A stretch of 8,618 nt of DNA from Alphaproteobacteria bacterium (GTDB lineage Bacteria; Pseudomonadota; Alphaproteobacteria; Rhizobiales; Aestuariivirgaceae): the NCBI GenBank assembly GCA_005884715.1, contig VAZZ01000497.1, positions 1 through 8,618 on the forward strand, read 5' to 3'. The notes beneath the pieces were generated by a model. The model was not told where the DNA came from. It saw nothing but the letters and a program-made list of their open reading frames with translations, and did not search any database. This document shows, piece after piece, positions 1 through 6,321 of the stretch. Made by a program: the position numbers and the translations under genes. Every line of letters starts with the position of its first letter. Position 1 is the first letter of the stretch.

Positions 1-793
1 GCTCGATGATATCGACGAATTGCCAGTCGGGCATCTTGAAGAAGCCGCTTTCGGGATAGGCGCCGAGCGGTCCTTGCCAGCTCTTGCGCACAATACCGAG
101 CGCATCGCCGATGTGATTGGGCAGCGTATGCATGATGGAAATGACATCGGCGCCGGTTGCGGCAAGTGCGGGAACGATTTCCTCGAGCGCCCAGTCGGGC
201 CGCGCGAATCCGCTGAGCTTCTTGTCTTCCCGGGGCTCGGTCGAGATACCGATCCAGACCGGCAGCCCGGTTTCGACCGCCGCCTCGCTCGCCCACAGCG
301 AATAATCGGCGTCGCGCATCATCTCCATCATGATGAGGTCGACACCGGCATCAGCCAGGCTCTGGGCCTTGCGGCGCATCAGTGCCTTGGCCTCCTTCTC
401 AGGCCATTCGCGATATTTCTTCACCCGGTCGACGCCCGGCTCCATCGGCCGCATGACCGAGAACGAGCCGGCGACCGCCACTCTTCCGCCAGAGGCTTCA
501 CGCGCGATCCTGACCGCCTCCTTGTCGATCCTGACCATGTCATCGTCGCGTCCGAGCGCATTGAAGAGCAGCGGGCTCGTCGGATAGGTGTTGGCGGTCA
601 CGATCTCCGCACCCGCCGCGATATAGTCTTCATGGACGCAGCGGACGACGGCCGGATGGGTGAGATTGGCTTCGGCGCACCAGGTCTCGCCCGCCATCGG
701 CACGCCGCGGCTCTGGATGTCGGTGCCGGTGCCGCCATCGATGATGATGATGTCGCCCTTGGCGAGTTTGCGGGCGATGGGGGCATAGCTCAT
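1..793 (-). CDS. Homocysteine S-methyltransferase (Hcy-domain) family protein, 3' end beyond window
   Basis: The 264 visible residues form most of an Hcy domain (the betaine/S-methylmethionine:homocysteine methyltransferase family), a cytosolic barrel enzyme that moves a methyl group to a thiol, normally homocysteine, using zinc. Visible marks are the N-terminal glycine loop IDGGTGTDIQSRG (residues 18-30), IVTANTYPTS (64-73), ADAGVDLIMMEMM (147-159) and LPVWIGIST (177-185). Where the family usually has a G-x-N-C zinc motif, this protein has SIMHT (219-223), so the first zinc cysteine is missing; His222 might replace it. The C-terminal GGCCG-type zinc motif would lie beyond the left edge and cannot be checked. 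The ATG at 793-791 overlaps the stop of the ferredoxin-like gene upstream (ATGA), which suggests translational coupling. Family assignment is firm. The methyl donor and acceptor are unknown, so I give no gene symbol. Confidence 0.88.
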   Translation of the reverse strand, partial: MSYAPIARKLAKGDIIIIDGGTGTDIQSRGVPMAGETWCAEANLTHPAVVRCVHEDYIAAGAEIVTANTYPTSPLLFNALGRDDDMVRIDKEAVRIAREASGGRVAVAGSFSVMRPMEPGVDRVKKYREWPEKEAKALMRRKAQSLADAGVDLIMMEMMRDADYSLWASEAAVETGLPVWIGISTEPREDKKLSGFARPDWALEEIVPALAATGADVISIMHTLPNHIGDALGIVRKSWQGPLGAYPESGFFKMPDWQFVDIIE

Positions 794-1140
794 TCAGGGA
801 TTCCGCTGGGTTGATGGGCTCTGAGAAAGGCGCGCATATGGAACTGCATTTGTGCGGGCCCATAGGCGAAGGCGCGGCCGACCGGACAGGCGCGCCTGGC
901 CAGGCAGCCGCCCGTCATGCAATCGGTGCCTTCGGCAGAGGCGATATGGTCGATGCAGCGGGGCACATCGTAGCTTGTGCCGGAGAATGCATTGACGGGG
1001 CAAGCGCTGAGACATGGCTTGCCGTCGCAGCTCTCGCAGGGGTGGGGACCTTGCGAGGGGGCGGGCAAATCGAAGGCGACGGGAAACAGGAGTGCGGCCC
1101 GGAAAGCATGCCACAGGCCATAGGTCGAATGGATGTTCAT
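790..1140 (-). CDS. C-terminal 2x[4Fe-4S] ferredoxin half of the split gene
   Basis: This 116-residue frame begins at an internal ATG (MNIHSTYGLWHAFRAALLFP) and holds both cluster motifs: C-x2-C-x4-C-x3-CP in CESCDGKPCLSACP, then C-x11-C-x4-C-x4-CP ending in ARRACPVG. The eight cysteines fit two [4Fe-4S] clusters, as in bacterial ferredoxins and the QueG C-terminus. No convincing ribosome site precedes the ATG (upstream bases CGCCACTTGGC), and the six codons between the TGA and this ATG are in the same frame, so independent translation is doubtful. The stop TGA (792-790) shares bases with the start of the downstream methyltransferase gene. Confidence 0.55.
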   Translation of the reverse strand: MNIHSTYGLWHAFRAALLFPVAFDLPAPSQGPHPCESCDGKPCLSACPVNAFSGTSYDVPRCIDHIASAEGTDCMTGGCLARRACPVGRAFAYGPAQMQFHMRAFLRAHQPSGIPE

Positions 1141-1158
1141 GCCAAGTGGCGAGACATG

Positions 1159-1458
1159 TCAGGCCTTGGCACGCGTCGCCCAGGTGAGAAAGGGCGGAGG
1201 CGGCTTGTCGAAGGGATAGACAGCCCGCGCGTCGAGAGTGCGCGCCAGCCCGCCGATCACTGCGCGGCACCAGTCATCCATCAAATCGCGGCGCGGATCG
1301 CGCTCGCGGGCAAAGCGCCGGAACATTTCAGGTCCTGCATTGCCGATGAGAATGACGAATTGTGTGCCTTCCGGCGTGCGGTCCTCTGCCGTCGGCGAAA
1401 ACCAGCCAAGCGGCACAAAGCTCTCGCGCCTGATAGCATTGAGGATGGGATGATCCAT
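1159..1458 (-). CDS. N-terminal fragment of the ferredoxin-like protein, ends at premature TGA
   Basis: This is the 99-residue product expected if the TGA at 1161-1159 is a real stop. It carries the N-terminal domain only: a GWFSP segment, then TQFVILIGNAGPEMFRRFA, then ARAVYPFDKPPPPFLTWA. It contains one cysteine and no cluster-binding motif, so alone it could not carry electrons. A longer form starting at 1548 would add 30 residues (MPFQISRRLMRQKG...) with no family match that I recognise. I include it because a standard gene caller would list it, but I think it is half of one gene. Confidence 0.5.
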   Translation of the reverse strand: MDHPILNAIRRESFVPLGWFSPTAEDRTPEGTQFVILIGNAGPEMFRRFARERDPRRDLMDDWCRAVIGGLARTLDARAVYPFDKPPPPFLTWATRAKA

Positions 1459-1669
1459 GATTGCGATCGTAAACCCTTCTGCCGCTTGCACAATCTGAGC
1501 CTTTCGGCCTTTTTGACGCATTAAGCGGCGGCTTATCTGGAAGGGCATCGATTATTTTACTGCAATATAATAGCGGGAACCTCGCCTGGCACCTTTCGAG
1601 CGAGCAAATTCAGAGACTTACAGGAACACCATAGGCGGATTTAGCCAAAAAAATTGCCTTTTTCGATTA

Positions 1670-1683
1670 TTTCACCGGTGAAA
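1670..1683. promoter_or_regulatory. Perfect 14-bp palindrome, operator-like
   Basis: TTTCACCGGTGAAA reads the same on both strands. A short perfect palindrome centred on CG, with no loop, looks more like a dimer-binding operator (LacI-type sites have this form) than an RNA hairpin. It lies about 210 bases upstream of the ferredoxin-like start, in AT-rich DNA. The half-site TCACC/GGTGA also occurs in the inverted repeat of the mttB1-lysR promoter region, but in the opposite arrangement. The regulator is unknown. Confidence 0.4.
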
Positions 1684-1724
1684 AATGCGCCTTATCCTGA
1701 ACAAGGCCAAGACCATAAGCTGGC

Positions 1725-1746
1725 TGGCCGGGTTTAAATCCGGCCA
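1725..1746. repeat. GGCCGG-TTTAAA-CCGGCC palindrome
   Basis: GGCCGG and CCGGCC flank GTTTAAAT, with one further T-A pair outside, giving a 22-base palindrome broken only by one G/T position on each side of TTTAAA. It lies about 90 bases past the stop of mttB-like gene 1. It could form a hairpin in that transcript, but no T-run follows on the minus strand, so it is not a standard intrinsic terminator. Confidence 0.35.
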
Positions 1747-1831
1747 TGGGCTCCGGGGCCACATTCTCCAATCCTGATATTTCCCAACTCGGGCACTTTG
1801 GCCCACAATGTCAAGAGCGGCGCCGCCGCGC

Positions 1832-3412
1832 CTATTTGTACCACCTCGGATCGCCAGGCCGCATGACCTCGCGCGGCAGCTTTATGTCATGCCTGGACCG
1901 GATGAGATCGTCGATCGGCTCCGGTATGTATTCGGGATAATAGGTGGTCAGGATTTCCATCTTGCGGGCACTCGCCCGCTCGACGATGTCAGGCCTTCCT
2001 GCCTCGTTCCATTCCTTGGGGCTCATGCGGTTGCCGAGCTCAGGATAGATATATTCCTTCTGCATGAGAGAGAGCGTCTGATCGTGGCCGAGATAATGTC
2101 CCGGACCTTCGATGCACACATTGGCGATGACATCGAATGACAAGGTCTCGTCGTTCACCTCGATGCCGCGCACATTGCGGTTGATCGAACCCAGCATGTC
2201 ATTGTCGATGAGGAGGCTCTCGAGGCAGAAGCCCAAGAGCGAGGCATGCATGCCGGCACTTTCATAGAGGAGATTGATGCCGGTCATCGCCGACAGCGCG
2301 GCGGTGACGCCTTTTTCGTAACCAGCCTGCACGTCGGGGAGCTTCGAATCGCACATGCCGGCGGCGGAGCCGACAGTCAGGCGGTAGAAATGTCCCATTT
2401 GCGCGCAGGCCGCGGTGATCAGCGCCTGTTCACCGGAGCCGCCCGACATGGCGCCGGTTCTGAGATCGGAGACGAAGGGCCACGGCCCCCAAATGGCAAT
2501 GGCGCCCGGCTTGATTGCATTCACATAGGCAAGCCCCGCGAGACATTCGGCGACGGCTTGCGCGACGGTGCCGGCAAGGGCCGCGGGTGCGGTGGCGCCC
2601 GCTTGTCCGGCGGAGAGCAGCAGAACCGGCATGCCGCCGCGCACCGCCATTTCGAGGCAGCGGCAGGCATCCTCAGCGAATTTCATCGGCGGAACGACGA
2701 AGCAGTTCGATTGCGAGATGAATGGCCGGGCCCGCCATTTCTCTTCTCCGCCCGCGACATAGTGAAGGATCTCGAGACATTCGGCGACATGCTCTGGCGC
2801 CACCATGCTGGTGCCGACATGTTTCGATGTGCCCGCCATGCAGGCATACATGGTGTTGATATCGAGATCATGGCCGCTGATCATGTCGCGCGCCGTCAGC
2901 GGGCGCTGATAGAAATGGATATGCTCGCACTGATCGACGATGCGCGCACAATCATAGAGATCGACGAGGACTGAATCGCGATAGCTGCGCGTCGCGACAT
3001 CGACGACATGGACGGCCGCACCCGCGGTGCCGAAATAGACTTTGTTGCCTGAGGGCTCCATGTCATGCTTGCGTTCGCGTCCATAAAGCATGAAATCACG
3101 GGCGCAGTTAGCCAGCGTATCTTCGATGAGTGCGCGCGGCAGGCACAGCCTTGCATGCTCATTCATGAAGGCACCTTTGGCAGTCAGCGCTTCGATGCAG
3201 GAGGGGATGGCCTGCCCGAGCCCGACGTTTTCGAGCAGCGTCAGCGCCGTGTCATTGATGCGCTCCATGTCGCGCTGACTGAGCGGGCGATACTGGCCAC
3301 CTTCCATACCGGGGCGCACGGCAGCTTCCTCGCGTGGGATGGGCCTCGCTCTCAACGCCTTGCGGGCTTCGCGTCCGCCGCGCCGCCGTGAAACGTCCTC
3401 GACAACCGTCAT
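1832..3412 (-). CDS. MttB-superfamily (trimethylamine methyltransferase-like) protein, copy 1
   Basis: This 526-residue protein has the full length of the MttB superfamily (COG5598), barrel enzymes that take a methyl group from a quaternary or tertiary amine and pass it to a corrinoid protein. Marks include the basic N-terminal tail RRRGGREARKALRARP (9-24), LTLLENVGLGQAIP (57-70), a GTAGAAVHVVD segment (128-138), AGATAPAALAGTVAQAVAE (271-289), WPFVSDLRTGAMSGGSGE (311-328) and EGPGHYLGHDQT (435-446). No in-frame TAG interrupts it, so it is a non-pyrrolysine member; the natural stop is TAG. The start at 3412 is chosen over an upstream ATG at 3472 because AGGAG at 3423-3419 sits 6 bases before it. 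It differs clearly from copies 2 and 3, so it probably has another substrate. It is divergent from the LysR gene. Confidence 0.9.
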   Translation of the reverse strand: MTVVEDVSRRRGGREARKALRARPIPREEAAVRPGMEGGQYRPLSQRDMERINDTALTLLENVGLGQAIPSCIEALTAKGAFMNEHARLCLPRALIEDTLANCARDFMLYGRERKHDMEPSGNKVYFGTAGAAVHVVDVATRSYRDSVLVDLYDCARIVDQCEHIHFYQRPLTARDMISGHDLDINTMYACMAGTSKHVGTSMVAPEHVAECLEILHYVAGGEEKWRARPFISQSNCFVVPPMKFAEDACRCLEMAVRGGMPVLLLSAGQAGATAPAALAGTVAQAVAECLAGLAYVNAIKPGAIAIWGPWPFVSDLRTGAMSGGSGEQALITAACAQMGHFYRLTVGSAAGMCDSKLPDVQAGYEKGVTAALSAMTGINLLYESAGMHASLLGFCLESLLIDNDMLGSINRNVRGIEVNDETLSFDVIANVCIEGPGHYLGHDQTLSLMQKEYIYPELGNRMSPKEWNEAGRPDIVERASARKMEILTTYYPEYIPEPIDDLIRSRHDIKLPREVMRPGDPRWYK

Positions 3413-3418
3413 GAAAAA

Positions 3419-3423
3419 CTCCT
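3419..3423 (-). promoter_or_regulatory. Ribosome binding site of mttB-like gene 1
   Basis: AGGAG on the minus strand lies 6 bases upstream of the ATG at 3412-3410. It decides the start, since the in-frame ATG at 3472 would put this motif inside the gene and add 20 residues unlike the family's basic N-terminus. Confidence 0.75.
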
Positions 3424-3485
3424 GATTCCGAAGCGGAATGTGCTCCGTCCGCTGAAAAACCGAAAGCCTCAATCTTGTTGACAGA

Positions 3486-3506
3486 ATGGTGAGAATAATT
3501 CACCAT
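3486..3506. promoter_or_regulatory. Candidate LysR-type binding site ATGGTGA-N7-TCACCAT
   Basis: Perfect 7-base arms are separated by GAATAAT. The core contains T-N11-A (T at 3490, A at 3502), the classical LysR-type motif. Its place between a LysR gene and a divergent mttB gene makes it the best candidate site for that regulator. Confidence 0.55.
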
Positions 3507-3536
3507 AAATTTGGCCCCGTTTCCGTTTGATCCACT

Positions 3537-3561
3537 TAACACCCTTGTTTTCAAGGTGTTA
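3537..3561. repeat. Inverted repeat TAACACC(C)TTG - CAAGGTGTTA
   Basis: Ten-base arms with one extra C in the left arm are separated by TTTT. It starts about 60 bases before the LysR start codon, so it could be a second regulator site or a hairpin in the LysR leader. It is followed by ATAGAGGG, not a T-run, so it is not an obvious terminator. Confidence 0.45.
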
Positions 3562-3584
3562 TAGAGGGCCTCGATTTTCATTCT

Positions 3585-3590
3585 GGTGAG
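3585..3590 (+). promoter_or_regulatory. Ribosome binding site for the TTG start of the LysR gene
   Basis: GGTGAG lies 5 bases before the TTG at 3596. An in-frame TGA at 3587-3589 rules out any earlier start, so the TTG is the only start that keeps the whole helix-turn-helix domain. Confidence 0.6.
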
Positions 3591-3595
3591 CTTCC

Positions 3596-4453
3596 TTGCC
3601 CCGCCGCGATCTTCCTCCATTACGTGCCCTGACCGCTTTCGAAGCCGCCGCCCGGCTCGGCTCCTTCCGGCTGGCGGCGAACGAGCTCGGCATCACCAGA
3701 TCGGCCGTCAGCCATCAGGTCAAGGGTCTGGAACAGCATCTCGGCCTCCAGCTCTTCAAGCGCGACGCACGACGCGCCGAACTCACCCAGGCCGGCCATG
3801 CCTATTTTCCGCCGATGCGCGATGCCTTCGACCAGATCGAAGCCCAGACGCGCAATCTGCGCCCGCAGGTCGCCGACAATGAGCTCACCATCCAGGTCTA
3901 TGTCACGGTGGCGCTCAAATGGCTGATCCACCGCCTGCATGATTTCGAACGCCGCTATCCCGACATGAAGGTCAGGCTGTCGACCGCTTATTTCGACTGG
4001 GAGTTCGATGAGACGAATGTCGATTGCGGCATCGTGCTGGCACGCAACAAATCGCCGAGCCACAGCTACCGCCCGCTGTTCCGCTCGCTCCTGACCCCGG
4101 TCTGCTCGCCAGACCTGCTCAAAGGCGCCAATGCGCTCAAGACGCCGGCCGATCTCAAGAAGCATAAGCTGCTCTATGTCTATACGGCCGAGGAGGACTG
4201 GCGCCTGTGGCTCGAAGGGGCGGGCGTCAAGAATATCGAATTATCCGACCGGCTGGCTTTCGACAGCTACATCCTGGCCCAGGAAGCGGCGATCGACGGT
4301 AGGGGCCTCGCAATGACGCCACCGATGAGATCCGCATGGGCAGGCTCGTCCAGCCTTTCCCGCTCCTGGTACCGCACCGCCATCGCTGGCAGTTCGCCTG
4401 CAAGCCCGAGGACAAGCTCAAGCCGAAGATCAAACGTTTCGAGGAGTGGCTGA
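3596..4453 (+). CDS. LysR-family (GcvA-like) transcriptional regulator, C-terminus frameshifted
   Basis: The N-terminal winged helix-turn-helix is complete (about residues 6-66: LPPLRALTAFEAAARLGSF ... RSAVSHQVKGLEQHLGLQLF), followed by the effector domain typical of GcvA-like LysR regulators (LTIQVYVTVALKWLIHRLHDF at 97-117, and LAQEAAIDGRGLAMTP at 227-242). After residue 242 the reading becomes serine- and arginine-rich nonsense. One base appears to be missing near 4316-4320. The next frame then continues as TDEIRMGRLVQPFPLLVPHR and ends LAAYR at a TAG (4495-4497), giving a normal 300 residues. The original may have read CCC instead of CC at 4319-4320. If the shift is real, the last effector-domain strand and helix are lost and ligand response is probably damaged. 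The repaired gene would end 4 bases before mttB-like gene 2. It likely controls the flanking mttB genes. Confidence 0.85.
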   Translation: MPRRDLPPLRALTAFEAAARLGSFRLAANELGITRSAVSHQVKGLEQHLGLQLFKRDARRAELTQAGHAYFPPMRDAFDQIEAQTRNLRPQVADNELTIQVYVTVALKWLIHRLHDFERRYPDMKVRLSTAYFDWEFDETNVDCGIVLARNKSPSHSYRPLFRSLLTPVCSPDLLKGANALKTPADLKKHKLLYVYTAEEDWRLWLEGAGVKNIELSDRLAFDSYILAQEAAIDGRGLAMTPPMRSAWAGSSSLSRSWYRTAIAGSSPASPRTSSSRRSNVSRSG

Positions 4454-4501
4454 TGAAGCAAGTCGCTGCCGACCCCAATCTTGCCGCCTACCGGTAGACT
4501 C

Positions 4502-6085
4502 ATGACGGATCATCCGATGACCGAAACTTCGCTCGAAACCTCCGGAACCGCGCCTCGCCGCCGCCGCGAGGGCCGCCGTGGCGGCGAGGCGGGCCAGCAG
4601 GCAAAAGGGATCGCGCAATTGCCGCGCCGCAAGATCAGGCGGCGCTTCCCGCCCATTGAGATCATTTCGGCCGATGAGGTCGAGGCCATTCATACCGCCT
4701 CGCTGACCGTCCTTGAAGAAATCGGCATGGATTTCATGCTGCCCGAAGCGCGTGACCTCCTGCAGAAAGCTGGAGCCAAAATCGAGGGCGAGCGTGTCCG
4801 CTTCGACCGCCACATGATCGAGGAGCTGATCACGACGGCGCCGGAGAATTTCACCTTCCATGCCCGCAATCCGGAGAACAGTTTCGAAGTCGGCGGCTCA
4901 TCGATGACCTTCGGAACCGTCGGCAGCCCGCCCAACAGCGCCGATCTCGACAATGGCCGGCGCACCGGCAACCATGCCGATTACCGCAATTTCCTCAAGC
5001 TCGCGCAGCATTTCAACTGCATCGGCTTCATCTCGGGCTATCCGGTCGAACCCATCGATATCCACGCCTCGATCCGCCATCTCGAAGCTTTGCGCGACAT
5101 GTCGGTCCTGACCGACAAGCCCTTCCATGCCTATTCGCTGGGCAAGGAGCGCATCTGCGACGGCATCGAGATCGCCCGTATCGCGCGCGGCATCTCCGCC
5201 GAACAGCTCGAGAAAGAGCCCTCGGTCTTCACCATCATCAACACCAATTCGCCGCTCAAGCTCGATGGGCCGATGCTGCGGGGCATCATGGAAATGTCGG
5301 CCCGCAACCAGATCGTCTGCGTAACGCCCTTCACGCTGGCCGGCGCCATGGCGCCCGTCACGGTCGCGGGGGCAGTGGTCGAGCAGAATGCCGAGGCGCT
5401 CGCTGGCATGGCCTTCACCCAGCTTGTGCGCAAAGGCTCGCCGGTGATCTATGGGGGCTTCACTTCCAATGTCGACATGAAGTCGGGGGCACCGGCTTTC
5501 GGCACTCCCGAATATATGAAGGCCTGCATCGTCGGCGGTCAGATGGCGCGCCGCTACCGCGTTCCGTACCGCACCTCCAATACCTGTGCCGCCAATGCGG
5601 TCGACGCGCAGGCCGCCTATGAGAGCGTCTTCTCGCTGTGGGGTGTCACCATGGGCGGGGGCAATTTCATCATGCATGGTGCGGGCTGGCTGGAAGGGGG
5701 CCTGGTCGCCGGCTTCGAGAAATTCGTCCTCGACTGTGATCTCATCCAGATGGTGATGGAGTTCCTCGAGCCGCTCGCTACCGATCAGGATTCTCTCGGC
5801 ATCGAGGCCATTCGCGAAGTGGGGCCGGGCGGTCATTTCTTCGGTGCCGCCCATACGCTGGCGCGCTATGAGAAGGCCTTCTATGCACCGATGATTTCCG
5901 ACTGGCGCAACAACCAGCAGTGGCTCGCCGCCGGCAAGCCCGAAGCCTGGCAGAAGGCAAACCAGCTCTACAAGCAAGCGCTCACCGATTACCGCGAGCC
6001 CGCCATGGATGCAGGCATACGTGCCGAACTCGATGAGTTCGTGGAGCGCCGCAAGCGGGAAGGCGGCGCGCCGACTGATTTCTAG
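4502..6085 (+). CDS. MttB-superfamily methyltransferase-like protein, copy 2
   Basis: A complete 527-residue MttB-superfamily protein, predicted to demethylate a methylated amine onto a corrinoid protein in the cytosol. It has an arginine-rich tail (PRRRREGRRGG, about 18-28), a helical lead-in with LTVLEEIGMDF (68-78), and the conserved barrel blocks TPFTLAGAMAPVTVAGA (275-291), EQNAEALAGMAF (294-305), GGFTSNVDMKSGAPAFGTPE (318-337) and REVGPGGHFFG (438-448). No in-frame TAG precedes its own TAG stop, so it lacks pyrrolysine. I chose ATG 4502 over TTG 4481 because 4481 lies inside the repaired LysR gene. The ribosome site is weak (ACCGGTAGACTC), so translation may be coupled to the LysR gene. 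It is a close paralogue of copy 3 and far from copy 1. Substrate unknown. Confidence 0.9.
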   Translation: MTDHPMTETSLETSGTAPRRRREGRRGGEAGQQAKGIAQLPRRKIRRRFPPIEIISADEVEAIHTASLTVLEEIGMDFMLPEARDLLQKAGAKIEGERVRFDRHMIEELITTAPENFTFHARNPENSFEVGGSSMTFGTVGSPPNSADLDNGRRTGNHADYRNFLKLAQHFNCIGFISGYPVEPIDIHASIRHLEALRDMSVLTDKPFHAYSLGKERICDGIEIARIARGISAEQLEKEPSVFTIINTNSPLKLDGPMLRGIMEMSARNQIVCVTPFTLAGAMAPVTVAGAVVEQNAEALAGMAFTQLVRKGSPVIYGGFTSNVDMKSGAPAFGTPEYMKACIVGGQMARRYRVPYRTSNTCAANAVDAQAAYESVFSLWGVTMGGGNFIMHGAGWLEGGLVAGFEKFVLDCDLIQMVMEFLEPLATDQDSLGIEAIREVGPGGHFFGAAHTLARYEKAFYAPMISDWRNNQQWLAAGKPEAWQKANQLYKQALTDYREPAMDAGIRAELDEFVERRKREGGAPTDF

Positions 6086-6091
6086 CGCATG

Positions 6092-6126
6092 AGCGTGAGC
6101 GCGATTCAACATGAAGCCATCACGCT
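6092..6126. repeat. Inverted repeat AGCGTGA ... TCACGCT after mttB-like gene 2
   Basis: Perfect 7-base arms flank a 21-base spacer, starting 7 bases after the stop codon. It may be the degraded end of a dispersed intergenic repeat or a weak transcript-end hairpin. Nothing else was recognised between here and the hairpin at 6231. Confidence 0.3.
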
Positions 6127-6230
6127 TTGGAGTGTGTTATGAGGGAGCGTTCGGGCTGCGATAGAAATAAGGCCCAGAATGGTTGAAGATTGTTACATGC
6201 GAAGTTTCGGTCCTATCCCTCATTCACGCC

Positions 6231-6269
6231 AATCCTCCCTCCCCGCGCTTCGCGCGGTGGAGGGAGATT
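6231..6269. repeat. Strong GC-rich hairpin, possible dispersed intergenic palindrome or terminator
   Basis: CTCCCTCC-CCGCGC (6235-6248) pairs with GCGCGG-T-GGAGGGAG (6252-6266) around a TTC loop, with only one bulged T at 6258. Three further A-T pairs (6231-6233 with 6267-6269) extend the stem across a bulged C. A CTTCG-tipped palindrome with CCTCCC/GGGAGG arms resembles short intergenic repeats common in alphaproteobacterial genomes. Only TTT follows, so as a terminator it would be weak, though the stem is very stable. It separates mttB-like gene 2 from psuG, leaving about 50 bases for a psuG promoter. Confidence 0.6.
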
Positions 6270-6321
6270 TCATGCATGTGGAACGCGATTGCCTTGACCT
6301 GGCGTCTATGGTGCTTGGGGC

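Larger units (their letters stand above)
790..1458 (-). pseudogene. Two-[4Fe-4S] ferredoxin-like protein gene interrupted by an in-frame TGA
   Basis: Read as one frame, this encodes about 222 residues and matches, from memory, a compact family of roughly 220-residue proteins. These have a short N-terminal domain with an ILIGNAGP motif followed by a ferredoxin part resembling the C-terminal half of epoxyqueuosine reductase QueG. Codon 100 (1161-1159) is TGA. The frame is open on both sides, and the junction reads through as ...WATRAKA-stop-HVSPLGMNIHS... without loss of phase, which is how family members continue here. I chose the ATG at 1458 because MDHPILNAIRRESFVPLGWF aligns with the usual N-terminus; AGAAGGG at 1480-1474 is a possible but distant ribosome site, and the frame is open to an ATG at 1548. 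The gene overlaps the methyltransferase gene by ATGA. It is probably a recent nonsense mutation or a sequence error. An electron-transfer role for the pathway is inference. Confidence 0.75.
1459..1831. other. AT-rich gene-free stretch with two palindromes
   Basis: No convincing gene lies between mttB-like gene 1 and the ferredoxin-like gene. The part from about 1549 to 1690 is much richer in A and T than its surroundings, which fits a promoter or leader for the minus-strand ferredoxin/methyltransferase pair. I could not pick out a convincing -35/-10 pair. TATTAT-like sequence near 1565-1572 (minus strand) is the best -10 candidate and has no good -35 partner. Two palindromes within it are listed separately. 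No T-rich intrinsic terminator was found after the mttB stop at 1832. Confidence 0.5.
3413..3595. promoter_or_regulatory. Divergent promoter region between mttB-like gene 1 and the LysR gene
   Basis: LysR-type genes are usually transcribed away from a target gene across a shared control region, and this 183-base gap has that form. It holds two inverted repeats, listed separately. TTGACA at 3478-3483 (plus strand) is a perfect -35 box, but the bases 17 further on (CACCAT) are a poor -10. If it is used, the repeat at 3486-3506 would lie between the two boxes and could give autorepression. The mttB-side promoter was not identified with confidence. Confidence 0.6.

Noticed and set aside
20..814. 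264-codon plus-strand frame
   Set aside because: It is the shadow of the Hcy-domain gene on the other strand and shows no recognisable domain.
1159..1161. TGA as a selenocysteine codon
   Set aside because: The site is outside the cluster motifs, no cysteine is expected there in the family as I recall it, and no selenocysteine hairpin was evident after it.
2246..2974. 242-codon plus-strand frame
   Set aside because: It lies opposite mttB-like gene 1 and resembles no protein family that I know.
4481..4501. TTG start at 4481 for mttB-like gene 2
   Set aside because: It would overlap the real LysR C-terminus and has no ribosome site; ATG 4502 is the better start.
4898..6112. 404-codon open frame on the minus strand
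   Set aside because: It lies wholly opposite mttB-like gene 2, which has clear family motifs. The long frame is a by-product of GC-rich codon use.
6139..6186. 15-residue open frame after a TTGGAG
   Set aside because: It is too short and unlike known leader peptides; there is no stem set for attenuation next to it.
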